Shown piece by piece: positions 28,118 to 36,309 of a stretch of 64,000 nucleotides of DNA. Positions within the stretch are counted from its first letter, which is position 1, and each line of letters begins with the position of its first letter. Below the pieces are notes generated by a model, which was given only the letters and a program-made list of their open reading frames with translations, did no database searches and was not told where the DNA came from. Source of the DNA: CBDDDW01 sp965226805 (GTDB lineage: Bacteria; Chloroflexota; Dehalococcoidia; Lucifugimonadales; JAGWBF01); NCBI GenBank assembly GCA_965226805.1, contig CBDDDW010000030.1, positions 124,001 to 188,000 of the forward strand, in the 5' to 3' direction. A program made the position numbers and the translations under genes.

Positions 28118-29341
28118 ATGGAAGAGCAGAAAATACGGATGTTCGGAGCTCCCTGGTGTCTGGACTGTAAGCGGTCGAAGCAATTCCTCGCGGAACAGCG
28201 CGTCCCCTATGAGTGGAACGACATCGATGAGGACGAGGCGGCCCGAGAATACGTTCAGCAGATCAACAACGGCAAGCAGATTATACCCACCATCGTCTTC
28301 TCGGACGGTTCGATCCTTGTGGAGCCTACCAACGCGGAGCTGGCCGAGAAGCTGGGGATACGGAGTCAGGCGACGCGGCAGTACTACGACTTGATAATCG
28401 TTGGGGGCGGGCCGGCCGCTCTCACGTCAGGTATCTACGCGGCAAGGGAGGGCTTGAGCACGCTGTTAATCGAGCGGAGCGGGGTCGGGGGCCAGGCCGG
28501 CATTACCCAGGAAATCGAGAACTACCCCGGGTTTCCCGACGCGGTCAGCGGGGCGGACCTGGCCGACCGGCTGCGCAGGCAGGCGGAACGCTTCGAGGTG
28601 GAAATCCTGGCTGCCCAGGAAGTGGTCTCTCTGGCAGAAGATGGGCCCCACCTGGCGGTCCGGGTCCAGTCAGGGCAGGAGTACTGCGGGCCAGCCGTGA
28701 TCCTGGCCAGCGGCGCGACGTACAGGCGTCTGGGCGTCCCAGGGGAGGAGGACTTTATCGGTGCTGGGGTCCATTTCTGCGCCACTTGCGACGGGCCATT
28801 CTATAAGGGCAAGGACATCGTGGTGGTCGGAGGAGGTAACAGCGGATTCCAGGAAGGGGTGTTCCTGACGAAGTTTGCCAAGAGCGTAACCATACTGGAG
28901 AGGTCGAAGGAGGCGCGCGCCAGTAAGGCACTCCAGGATAAGGTGGCCGGGCGTTCCGACATGCAGTTCCTCACGGAAACCACGGTGCGGGAATTCAGGG
29001 GCGAGACGAAGCTCTCGTCCATAGTGGTCGAAGACCTGGCCACGGGCGAAACGCGGGAAATGAGGCCCGGAGCGGTCTTCGTGTTCATCGGCTTGCTCCC
29101 CAACACCGGATTTCTGAAGGGCACCGTTGAGCTCGACGAGTACGGTTTTGTCATGACCAAACCGAACCTGGAGACAAGCATGGACGGGGTTTTCGCCGCG
29201 GGCGACTGCCGGGTCGGAAGCACCAAGCAGGTCGCCAGCGCCGTGGGGGAGGGCGCGACCGCTGCCCTGATGGTACGGGAGTACCTGGAGAGGAAGGGTG
29301 AGGTTGCTCGCTCTCCGGTGGAGGTCGCCGCCGCGGCATAA
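28118..29341 (+). CDS. Glutaredoxin-thioredoxin reductase fusion protein
   Basis: 407 residues. Residues 1-80 are a glutaredoxin/mycoredoxin-like domain with the active site WCLDC (C14, C17) and a cis-Pro in QIIPTIV. Residues 90-400 are a thioredoxin reductase: FAD site DLIIVGGGPAALTSG, redox pair CATC (C221, C224), NADPH site IVVVGGGNSGFQEG, and the C-terminal FAD motif GVFAAGDCR. Electrons probably flow from NADPH through FAD and the CATC pair to the fused Grx domain or to a free thioredoxin. GAGGAGGTGG gives a strong ribosome site. It is monocistronic. It may be a supplier of reducing power for the redox proteins of this window, but that is inference. Confidence 0.92.
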   Translation: MEEQKIRMFGAPWCLDCKRSKQFLAEQRVPYEWNDIDEDEAAREYVQQINNGKQIIPTIVFSDGSILVEPTNAELAEKLGIRSQATRQYYDLIIVGGGPAALTSGIYAAREGLSTLLIERSGVGGQAGITQEIENYPGFPDAVSGADLADRLRRQAERFEVEILAAQEVVSLAEDGPHLAVRVQSGQEYCGPAVILASGATYRRLGVPGEEDFIGAGVHFCATCDGPFYKGKDIVVVGGGNSGFQEGVFLTKFAKSVTILERSKEARASKALQDKVAGRSDMQFLTETTVREFRGETKLSSIVVEDLATGETREMRPGAVFVFIGLLPNTGFLKGTVELDEYGFVMTKPNLETSMDGVFAAGDCRVGSTKQVASAVGEGATAALMVREYLERKGEVARSPVEVAAAA

Positions 29342-29399
29342 TCGGGCGGCACGATGGGCCAGCCGGGTCCTGACTGAGACCTGTCCGCCTGGGTCTTTG

Positions 29400-30551
29400 C
29401 TACGCGATGCCGTAGTAGTAGGCGCAGTTGTCCCAGAGAATCTTTCTCTTGTCCTCTTCGGTAATGGGCATCTCCAGGAAGGTCTCCACGGCGTCGGGGA
29501 ACTTGGAGTCTTGGTGCGGAAAGTCGGTGGAGAAGATGAGCCGGTCGCTCCCCATGTAGTCGACAACGTACTTCGCCGGTTCCTCGTCCGCGTCTATGGA
29601 GGCGAAGCACTGCCGCTTGAAGTACCCGCTGGGCGCCATCTTGAGCTCCGGCGCAAACACCTCTCCCAGGCGCTCCCAATGCTCGTCCAGGCGCCACAGC
29701 AGGAAGGGTAGCCAGGAGCAATTCCCCTCGAGAAAGGCGACGCGCAGCCTCGGATGGCGCTCCAGGACTCCCCCTCCGCACAAGCTGGCGGCAGCCAGCA
29801 TCTGTTCCCCAGGGTGGGAGAAAACGTGCCGGAGCATTGCGTTTGCGCCGAACTGCTCGCCTAAGTAGCGGAGGGCGCCACCGGTTCCTTCGTGAAATCC
29901 TAAGGATGTCCCCAGATCCTCAAGAGTGGACCACAGAGGCTCGTAATACGGATCATACCAGTTTCTCCCGTTCACCTCGTTGGGCCTGAGCCACACCCCC
30001 TTGAATCCCAGCTCATTCACGCAGCGACGCGTCTCGGAGACGGCATCCTCTACATCGAACGGGGAGATAATTCCCGCCCCCATTAACCTGGCAGGGTCCG
30101 CCAGGCAGAAGTCGTGGAGCCAGTCGTTGTAGGCTCTTGCCACTGCCGCGGCTAGCCGGGGGTCCATGTCTGGCTCACTGAGGGTGTACAGGCCGTTGGT
30201 TGGGAACAGCACAGCTACGTCGATCCCTTCCGCGTCCATCGCCTCCAGCTGTCCATCTCCTGTCCAGCCCATCTCTTGGTAGTGCCTGATCTTCTCGTTG
30301 CCTTCCGCGTGTGTTTTACTGGAGAGCGTGTGTTGAAAAGACCGGTCCGTGGCGCCGGTCCTGCCCCAGGGCCTACCGTCGGGGTGCACCATGGATGTGC
30401 CCAGAGGATTCGCCGCACCGCTTCCCGGAGCCGTGGCAACGCCCCTGGGGGCTTGGTCCTTGAATTTCGCGTCGATATACCGTTGCCAAAGGTCCACCGG
30501 CTCGACGATGTGCATGTCGCTGTCGATCACCCTGAATCCGTTCTTGGCCAC
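29400..30551 (-). CDS. Amidohydrolase family protein (ACMSD-like)
   Basis: 383 residues of the metal-dependent amidohydrolase superfamily, related to 2-amino-3-carboxymuconate semialdehyde decarboxylase. The N-terminal VIDSDMHIVEP provides the metal-binding D/H motif, TDFPHQDSKFPD near the C-terminus supplies the conserved Asp-containing motif, and LGFHEGTGG the middle His. I set the start at the GTG at 30551 because a perfect GGAGGTG lies six bases upstream; the ATG six codons earlier would overlap that site. Such enzymes decarboxylate or hydrolyse aromatic-ring cleavage products. The substrate is unknown. Confidence 0.85.
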   Translation of the reverse strand: MAKNGFRVIDSDMHIVEPVDLWQRYIDAKFKDQAPRGVATAPGSGAANPLGTSMVHPDGRPWGRTGATDRSFQHTLSSKTHAEGNEKIRHYQEMGWTGDGQLEAMDAEGIDVAVLFPTNGLYTLSEPDMDPRLAAAVARAYNDWLHDFCLADPARLMGAGIISPFDVEDAVSETRRCVNELGFKGVWLRPNEVNGRNWYDPYYEPLWSTLEDLGTSLGFHEGTGGALRYLGEQFGANAMLRHVFSHPGEQMLAAASLCGGGVLERHPRLRVAFLEGNCSWLPFLLWRLDEHWERLGEVFAPELKMAPSGYFKRQCFASIDADEEPAKYVVDYMGSDRLIFSTDFPHQDSKFPDAVETFLEMPITEEDKRKILWDNCAYYYGIA

Positions 30552-30803
30552 GTTACACCTCCATGGCATCAGCTTAAGGCCGAGGTAATTTGAGCCCCGC
30601 CGGCCCCCGCGTCAATGAAGCGGATCCTGTCAATCGTTCCTGGGCCTTGGGAGACCTCGGCGGGTGAGTGGGCCACTATACCATACTCATGCGCTATAAT
30701 CTATTGGGCTTGCTCCGAAAACGGCCCTCGCCCTTGGATGACCTCCTCTCCCCATGAGAGAGGATTGAGGTGAGGGAGAAGACCGAGGCCAAAGGAGGGA
30801 CTT

Positions 30804-30965
30804 ATGGAACCAGGGCGGCTGAGGCTAGAAGGGAAGGTCGCCATCGTGACGGGCGCGGGTTCCAGCGGACCCGGTGTTGGTACGGGCAAGGCCATATCCA
30901 TCCTATTCGCCCGGGAGGGCGCGCGGGTTTGGAGACTGATTATGAAGCCTCTGGGTGGGTGGTGA
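30804..30965 (+). pseudogene. Truncated short-chain dehydrogenase/reductase remnant
   Basis: A good ribosome site (AAAGGAGGGA) and ATG open a frame that reads as the start of a classical SDR: LEGKVAIVTGAGSSGPGVGT, the nucleotide-binding loop, and then FAREGARV. Homology stops abruptly near 30929, and the frame runs through about 12 unrelated codons into the 3' end of the opposite-strand dehydrogenase (stop at 30940) and ends at TGA 30963-30965. At least 200 residues are missing. This is a deletion relic or an assembly junction. A fragment of the R2-type repeat (CTCTCCCCATGAGAGAGG) lies just upstream. Confidence 0.75.
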
Positions 30966-31893
30966 TGAATCTGGCAGCTTGGGCCGGGTCCACATCAGGG
31001 ACACGCACTTTTACGCCGGCGGCCTCCTCTTGCAGCAGGAACGTAACCCTGGAGTCGCGTTCGCCCCATCCGCGGTTCAGCCCCTCCACGGCGATCTGCT
31101 CCACCTGGGTGGCGAATGGCATGGGCACGTCGAACTCCCTTGCGAGCTCTGTGGCCAGCCCGATATCCTTTCTGGCCAACCTCAGCGCGAAGCTGGCCGG
31201 GTCGAACTTCTCTTGGAACACCGAGGAGGGGAGCGCCTCATGAATGAGGCTCATGCGCCCAAGGGCCCCTCGCCGAACACATTCCCATAGGGCCCTGGGC
31301 TCCACCCCCGCCTTGACTCCAAGGGTCAGCCCTTCCGCCAGCGCCTGCTGGAACCCGTAGCCGACCACGTTATGCACCAGCTTACACACGCTCCCGGCGC
31401 CGATCCCCCCCGCGTAGAAGACCTTGTCCCCAAAGGAGTCGAGAATGTGCTTTACCCGCTGGTAGACCTCCGGGTCCCCTCCTACCATCACGGCAAGGTT
31501 CCCGGAGGCGGCTCCCGTTGGGCCTCCGCTGACCGGGGCATCCAGCACGTGGGCGCCCTTCTCGTTGAAGATCGGCTCGATCCGCCGGATCAGAGTGGGA
31601 CGGCTGGTGGAAAGGTCTATGTAGACGCCCCCTTCCCTGATCCCCTCCAGGAGCCCATCTTTGCCGGTGGCGACCTCCTCTACCTCCTTGGGTCCGGGCA
31701 GAGAGGACAACACTACGTCGCACAGGCGTGCCACGTCGGCTGGAGAGCTGGCCAGGCGGGCCCCCCGCTCCAGGAAAGCCCTGGTCGCCCCCTCCCGGAT
31801 GTCATGGACTACCATCGAATATCCAGCCTTCTGGATATTCGCGGCCATTCCGGACCCCATGTTGCCGAGGCCGATGAATCCTATTGTCTCCAT
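30940..31893 (-). CDS. 3-hydroxyisobutyrate dehydrogenase-family reductase (GarR-like)
   Basis: 317 residues of the beta-hydroxyacid dehydrogenase family. The Rossmann motif IGFIGLGNMGSGMAANIQKA is followed by the substrate-binding signature DAPVSGGPTGAASGNLAVMV and the catalytic Lys in GSVCKLVHN. It reversibly oxidises a small 3-hydroxyacid such as 3-hydroxyisobutyrate or tartronate semialdehyde with NAD(P); which one cannot be told. A strong GAGGAGG ribosome site is present. The last codons overlap the SDR remnant on the other strand. Confidence 0.88.
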   Translation of the reverse strand: METIGFIGLGNMGSGMAANIQKAGYSMVVHDIREGATRAFLERGARLASSPADVARLCDVVLSSLPGPKEVEEVATGKDGLLEGIREGGVYIDLSTSRPTLIRRIEPIFNEKGAHVLDAPVSGGPTGAASGNLAVMVGGDPEVYQRVKHILDSFGDKVFYAGGIGAGSVCKLVHNVVGYGFQQALAEGLTLGVKAGVEPRALWECVRRGALGRMSLIHEALPSSVFQEKFDPASFALRLARKDIGLATELAREFDVPMPFATQVEQIAVEGLNRGWGERDSRVTFLLQEEAAGVKVRVPDVDPAQAARFITTHPEAS

Positions 31894-31989
31894 GTCTGTT
31901 CCTCCTCGCTTTCTCTCATATTGGGCAGGTGACCGTCACCGTTTCTCCCTACCTACAGTAAGGGGGAGATTCATATCTGAAGGACGACC

Positions 31990-32140
31990 ATTAGCAGGGT
32001 GCTGAAAAGCCCTTCCGACCATCCCCCTGACCCCCTTCCTAACCAGGAAGGGGGGAGAATTTATATCTGAGGGACACCCTCAGTCTCCCGGCAAGGGGCT
32101 TCGCCCCTCTGCACTCCCCTTCTTCATCAGCCTGTTAGGC
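31990..32140 (+). repeat. Dispersed repeat R1, copy a (MITE-like)
   Basis: About 150 bp that starts TAGCAGGGTGCTGAAAA and ends CTTCATCAGCCTGTTA. The ends are imperfect inverted repeats (about 12 of 17 bases). Inside are TATATCTGAGGGACACCCTC and GGGGCTTCGCCCCTCTGCA, the second of which folds on itself. Two more copies are at 38388-38535 and 62640-62814 (inverted). A partial unit (GGGGGAGATTCATATCTGAA) precedes it at about 31962-31981. No coding capacity. Confidence 0.82.
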
Positions 32141-32163
32141 AGGCTCTCCAACTTCCGGCGGCG

Positions 32164-32389
32164 GTAGGTGCGAGGCATGGAACCCGTCTCATAACTACCA
32201 TGAGCGAGCGCTGGTCTCTTTCCTCTCCCTTTGATGGGAGAGGATTAAGGTAAGGGTGATCCTCTCATCGGCCCGTAACCGGCATTTCTAGATAGCGATC
32301 TGCCGACTTTCGTCGGTACCCCCTCATCCTAACTTTCTCCCGCCACAGGAGAAGGGACTTCTGAGACAGGCTCCATGCCTCGCCCCTAC
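32164..32389 (+). repeat. Dispersed repeat R2, copy a (MITE-like, about 226 bp)
   Basis: Bounded by terminal inverted repeats of about 28 bp with three mismatches (GCGAGGCATGGAACCCGTCT at the left, its near complement at the right). It contains GATGGGAGAGGATTAAGG and TCTAGATAGCGATCTGC. The second copy, at about 56055-57990, is split by an IS1380-type insertion. Non-coding; it looks like a non-autonomous transposable element. Confidence 0.82.
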
Positions 32390-32448
32390 GGAACATCCGG
32401 TTGCAGGGATCCCTCTGCGGACCCCCGCTCCGCATCAGCGTGTTGGTA

Positions 32449-33486
32449 CTACGGCGTCAACAAGAGCTTGCCGAAGAAGCTCCGCTCCTCCATCATGCGG
32501 TGGGCGTCGGCCGCCCTCTCCAACGGGAACACCTGGTGGATAGCGGGGGCGATTTTGCCTGCGTTGAGCATCTCCACTATCAGTCGCAGGTCCTCCTTCG
32601 AGCCCATGAACACCCCGAACACAGTTAGCTGCCGCGAGAACAGCAGGCCCATGTGGAGCTCCCCTTTATAGCCTGTGGTGACCCCACACGTCCCATACTT
32701 GCCGCCCCGCTTCAGTGAGTTGTAGGCCGCCTGAAAGTACTCGGCGCCGGTGTGGTCCACGACCAGGTCAACACCCTCGCCGCCCGTAAGCTCCCGCACG
32801 CGCTGGGTGATGTCCTCGCTGGTGTAGTTGACTACGTCGTCGGCTCCCAGCTCATGGGCTTTGGCCGCCTTCTCGTCGGAGCTGGTGGTGGCGATGACCC
32901 TGGCGCCTACTACGTTCTTGGCCACCTGAATAGCGGCGGTACCTACCCCCGCCGACGCCGACAGCACCAGGACGGTTTCCCAGGCTTTGAGCTGGGCGCG
33001 GCGCACCATCATGTTCCATACGGGAAGAAACGTGGTGGGCACGGCGGCGGCCTGTTCGTAGGAGACCTGCTCCGCAATGAGGTTGGTGTTTTCCGCGGGA
33101 ACCTTGACGTACTCGGCGTAGCTCCCGTCCATGTTGTCTCCCAGCATCCTGGCGCTGGCACAGAGGTCGTCGCTCCCCGAGAGACAGCGGGCGCACTGGC
33201 CGCAGGTAATCCTCGGGTTGACAACCACGCGCTCGCCCACCGTCCGGCCACTGACCCCGCTGCCCACCTCCACGATATCCCCCGCGCAGTCTACTCCCAG
33301 CACGAAGGGTGGCGGAAACTCCCGGCGGGTCCCTCGCACTCCGGCCCGGCGGTAGAGGTCCAGCCTGTTCAGGGCGCTGGCCCGTACCCTGATCCTCACC
33401 TCATGGGGTTCGACCACAGGGTCAGGGCGCTCCCCGTAGGTCAGCACCTCCGGGCCGCCATGGGACTCGATGTACACTGCCTTCAC
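32449..33486 (-). CDS. Zinc-type alcohol dehydrogenase/quinone oxidoreductase family protein
   Basis: 345-residue medium-chain dehydrogenase. The catalytic domain has VLGVDCAGDIVEVG and a structural zinc cluster in ITCGQCARCLSGSDDLC. The Rossmann site reads VLVLSASAGVGTAAIQVA, closer to the quinone oxidoreductase branch. The frame is open far upstream to 33732, but the GTG at 33486 with GGAGG eight bases before it, and the start of homology at VKAVYIESHGGPEVL, fix the start. Uses NAD(P) to interconvert an alcohol and an aldehyde/ketone or to reduce an enone; the substrate is unknown. Confidence 0.87.
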   Translation of the reverse strand: MKAVYIESHGGPEVLTYGERPDPVVEPHEVRIRVRASALNRLDLYRRAGVRGTRREFPPPFVLGVDCAGDIVEVGSGVSGRTVGERVVVNPRITCGQCARCLSGSDDLCASARMLGDNMDGSYAEYVKVPAENTNLIAEQVSYEQAAAVPTTFLPVWNMMVRRAQLKAWETVLVLSASAGVGTAAIQVAKNVVGARVIATTSSDEKAAKAHELGADDVVNYTSEDITQRVRELTGGEGVDLVVDHTGAEYFQAAYNSLKRGGKYGTCGVTTGYKGELHMGLLFSRQLTVFGVFMGSKEDLRLIVEMLNAGKIAPAIHQVFPLERAADAHRMMEERSFFGKLLLTP

Positions 33487-33589
33487 GTTAAATGCCTCCA
33501 GCTGACTATGATGGTAGCCGGCAGCCTGTCCGTCCCGCCCTAGCCCGTATTCTGCCAGCCATCTCTTATGATTCCGTAACAACCCGAGC

Positions 33590-33766
33590 TCAGGAATACC
33601 AGTGCCAGCGCCGCCTGGTGCTGGCGATGCGGCCGCACTGTGCCACTTCGGCATCGACGCTCCAGGGTTGGTGGAAGATACCGCCGCACTTCTGGCGGGA
33701 GGCCTGATGGGACTCGTCCAGTGGCACGTCACACACGGCGCAAAGCTTGTCCGCCGCCGGCGCCCC
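33590..33766 (-). other. Possible zinc-finger reading frame directly after the CCA enzyme stop
   Basis: The frame continues open for 58 codons past the TGA stop of the CCA-adding enzyme and encodes KLCAVCDVPLDESHQ followed by RQKCGGIFHQPW and a further Cys, a pattern like a RING or zinc-ribbon finger. No separate start codon is obvious. It may be a decayed small gene, a 3' extension reached by read-through, or chance. I list it as an observation, not as a firm gene. Confidence 0.3.
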
Positions 33767-35071
33767 TCAGGTCCCGTTCAGTCCGCCGAGCGCCTTCGCC
33801 ATCCGCACCTCATCCTCCCGGGTGAGTACCTTCCCATCAATCTTCGCCACCTTCAGCTGCCCGAGGATCTCTCCCACCCGAGGTCCCTGGGACACCCCCA
33901 GGGAGATGAGGTCGCTCCCGCGAAGGATTGGCTTTACATAACGCAGAACGCTCAGATAATGTTCCAGAGCCTCTCGTACCAGGGGCGAATCCGAAAGCAG
34001 GGCGTTGACCTGCACGCTGATGGAAGAGACATGTTCCAGGGCCGAACACAGCTCGGCGTGTGATTTGCCCTGCGCCCCGACGTAAGAGCCGTCTGAAAGC
34101 CGGTCCCCGCTGATCCCATGCACCGCGATCGTATCCCGCACGATCTTGGCCCACCGGGCCGGCATCGCAAGGCGACGAATGAAAGCTTCTCCCTCCTGGG
34201 CGGTCAGGTTGTATGACAGGGCTGCCAGGTAAGCCAGCGGAAGTCCATCGGTCGCATGGCCGTCCAGCTTGGCCGCGCCCGTACCGTCTCTCAGGGGTGG
34301 GTGGATTGCTCGCAGGATTCCCGGCTCGCCGCACCTGGATAGAAGGCGCGAGGGCTGGTCCTCTTCGAACATCAGCTGCAGCTCTTTCCTTATGCGGGAG
34401 CCGCTCACTGTGTCCAAGCTTCCTCGGTCCACTGCCTGGCTCATCGCGGCAAGGGTTTCGTCCTCCATCTGAAACTTCAAGCGCTGCTCATAACGTATGG
34501 CTCTGAGGAGGCGAGTCGGATCGTCCAGGAAACTCCCCGGATGAAGCACGCGGATGAGGCCACGTTTCAAATCCTGCTGGCCCTTATGGGGATCAAGCAG
34601 GATTCCAGTCCCCGGCCCGGACATCGGGATGGCCATGGCATTGATCGAGAAGTCGCGCCGGCCAAGGTCCTGGTGGATGGTGCCGGGCCTGACCTTTGGC
34701 AGCGCGCCCGGCCTCACGTATACCTCTTGTCGGGCTGTGGCCAGGTCGAAGCGGTGACCGTCCAGGTATACCAGGGCGGTCCCAAACTGGGAGTAGGAGG
34801 AGACCTCTCCACCCAACCCTTTGGCCACCTCTGCGGCCAGTGCCGCGGCATTGCCCTCCACGACCAAGTCCATGTCCTTGACAGGCACTCCCAGGAGGAT
34901 ATCCCTGACGGAGCCGCCGACAACAAATAGGGACATGCCCGTTGAGGCAGCCTCTTTGGCGATACCCTCTATGATGGTGTAGCTATCTGGCGGGAGAGAG
35001 GCTTGCAGGGCCGGCAGCAGATTGGAAGGCTTCTGAGGCATTTGCTCATTTACCATGCGAGACGGTGCCAT
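33767..35071 (-). CDS. cca: CCA-adding tRNA nucleotidyltransferase / poly(A) polymerase family
   Basis: 434 residues. It adds or repairs the 3' CCA end of tRNA (or acts as a poly(A) polymerase). Class II nucleotidyltransferase motifs are clear: FVVGGSVRDILLGV, the catalytic DMDLVVEG, RRDFSINAMAIPM, then RLLRAIRYEQRLKF and SGSRIRKEL. An HD-less C-terminal helical domain follows. The start is uncertain: ATG 35071 lies inside TATAATG, which itself looks like a -10 box, so the in-frame ATGs at 35056 or 35041 may be the real starts. It is divergent from rex. Confidence 0.88.
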   Translation of the reverse strand: MAPSRMVNEQMPQKPSNLLPALQASLPPDSYTIIEGIAKEAASTGMSLFVVGGSVRDILLGVPVKDMDLVVEGNAAALAAEVAKGLGGEVSSYSQFGTALVYLDGHRFDLATARQEVYVRPGALPKVRPGTIHQDLGRRDFSINAMAIPMSGPGTGILLDPHKGQQDLKRGLIRVLHPGSFLDDPTRLLRAIRYEQRLKFQMEDETLAAMSQAVDRGSLDTVSGSRIRKELQLMFEEDQPSRLLSRCGEPGILRAIHPPLRDGTGAAKLDGHATDGLPLAYLAALSYNLTAQEGEAFIRRLAMPARWAKIVRDTIAVHGISGDRLSDGSYVGAQGKSHAELCSALEHVSSISVQVNALLSDSPLVREALEHYLSVLRYVKPILRGSDLISLGVSQGPRVGEILGQLKVAKIDGKVLTREDEVRMAKALGGLNGT

Positions 35072-35178
35072 TATAACACAGGGAACGGCCCGCTCCAGCT
35101 ATCTATGTCCCTGCTGGAGGGTATCCTACGGCCTGACTCCGGCGGGCTTGGAAACTTGCTCGGACGAGCCTCTTAGAG

Positions 35179-35194
35179 CGTTAAAATTTTCACA
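35179..35194 (+). promoter_or_regulatory. Candidate Rex operator
   Basis: CGTTAAAATTTTCACA matches 10 of 13 fixed positions of the actinobacterial Rex consensus TGTGAACNNNTTCACA and is a near-perfect dyad. It lies seven bases upstream of the -35 box of the rex promoter, so NADH-responsive autoregulation of rex is likely. It also lies between rex and the divergent cca. Confidence 0.55.
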
Positions 35195-35200
35195 ATATTA

Positions 35201-35229
35201 TTGACGAGGAGTACCTAACATAATACAAT
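35201..35229 (+). promoter_or_regulatory. rex promoter
   Basis: TTGACG (35201-35206) and TACAAT (35224-35229) are separated by 17 bp, a strong sigma70-type promoter. Transcription would begin near 35236 and leave a leader of about 90 nt before the rex start codon. Confidence 0.65.
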
Positions 35230-35325
35230 GTAGCCTCTTTAGCACCACTGTTCGGTGAGCCGAGGTAATACATCATTTGATACCAACGGCCGCCGGGCCC
35301 CGTGGCCCCGAGGAGGCAGAACTAG

Positions 35326-35994
35326 ATGGCAGCGCGTTCGCCCTCTGAGCAGGGCCGCCGGGCAGAGGTACCTGAAGTAGTCATAATGAGGCTGCCCCAG
35401 TACGTTCGAGTGCTAAGCTCGCTCCTTGATAGCGGGACCCAGATAGTAAGCTCCCAGCAGCTGGGAGAAGTACTTCAAGTAACGCCCGCTCAGATACGAA
35501 AAGACCTGAGCTATTTCGGCCGGTTTGGAAAACAGGGCCGGGGTTATAGCGTGCGAAATCTCCTGGTGGAATTGAAGGAGATCCTGGGGATCAGTAGGCA
35601 CTGGAACGTGTGCCTGGTAGGCGTCGGGAGACTGGGCAGGGCTATCCTCAGCTACCCCGGCTTCGCCCCCGAAGGGTTTCAGATAGTGGCTGCCTTCGAC
35701 GAGAGCCCAAGCACCGTCGGGCTGGAAGTGGGTGGTCTGGTAGTGCAGCCGATGGGCGATATGGCCGGCGCCGTCACCAGCCTCAACATCGAAATCGGCG
35801 TCGTAGCGGTACCCGGGCAGCATGCTCAGGGCGTGATTGACCGCCTGACCGAGTGTGGCGTAAAGGCCATTCTCAACTACGCCCCTATAGCCGCACAGGC
35901 CAAAGAAGGGGTAAAAATAAGGAGCGTCGATCCGGTCCTTTCGCTCCAGTCCATGACCTTCTACCTGCTGGAGGGCAAGCCCTCCAGCAGGTAG
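35326..35994 (+). CDS. rex: Redox-sensing transcriptional repressor Rex
   Basis: 222 residues. The N-terminal winged helix includes VSSQQLGEVLQVTPAQIRKD and LSYFGRFGKQGRGY. The Rossmann domain VCLVGVGRLGRAILSY binds NADH and NAD+ and reports their ratio. Rex represses respiratory and fermentative genes when NADH is low and leaves DNA when NADH rises. AGGAGGC precedes the ATG. The neighbouring ATP synthase operon converges on it. The final codons and stop are inside a perfect 15-bp hairpin (35961-35994). Confidence 0.96.
   Translation: MAARSPSEQGRRAEVPEVVIMRLPQYVRVLSSLLDSGTQIVSSQQLGEVLQVTPAQIRKDLSYFGRFGKQGRGYSVRNLLVELKEILGISRHWNVCLVGVGRLGRAILSYPGFAPEGFQIVAAFDESPSTVGLEVGGLVVQPMGDMAGAVTSLNIEIGVVAVPGQHAQGVIDRLTECGVKAILNYAPIAAQAKEGVKIRSVDPVLSLQSMTFYLLEGKPSSR
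35961..35994 (+). terminator. Perfect 15-bp hairpin over the rex stop codon
   Basis: CTACCTGCTGGAGGG, loop CAAG, then CCCTCCAGCAGGTAG; the last three bases are the rex stop codon. It is followed by CTCTGTTCCT, which is only moderately U-rich, so termination efficiency is uncertain. It may also end antisense transcription or protect the 3' end. Confidence 0.6.
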
Positions 35995-36044
35995 CTCTGT
36001 TCCTCGGTGTACCGTCGTTCACGGCTAAGTGGGTAGCTGCCTCC

Positions 36045-36223
36045 CCCTTCGACAGGCTCAGGGTGAGCGGATCGCGTCGCTCCAGGATCCCCCGGGGATG
36101 GGCAGTGCGCGTCAGCGGTGGTGGACAGTGCCGCTCCACGAACTCTGCACGGGCGAGATAGTGCCCCTGATTAGAGTGTCGCGTGATTTATTAGACCGCT
36201 CGTGGTGAGCCTGTCGAACCACG
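36045..36223. repeat. Dispersed repeat R3, copy b
   Basis: Between the convergent rex and atpC genes. It has the same inverted ends as the copy at 20891-20958 (CTTCGACAGGCTCAGGGTGA and GTGAGCCTGTCGAACCA) but about 140 bp of interior sequence. The 315-bp gap shows no gene. Confidence 0.7.
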
Positions 36224-36309
36224 CGCCCGGATACTGGTGTGGTGGTGTATCCGCCGAAGGGTACCCGGCCAGGCTGGAGGGAGCGCCGGCTTAGCCGTGA
36301 GGCCGAAGC

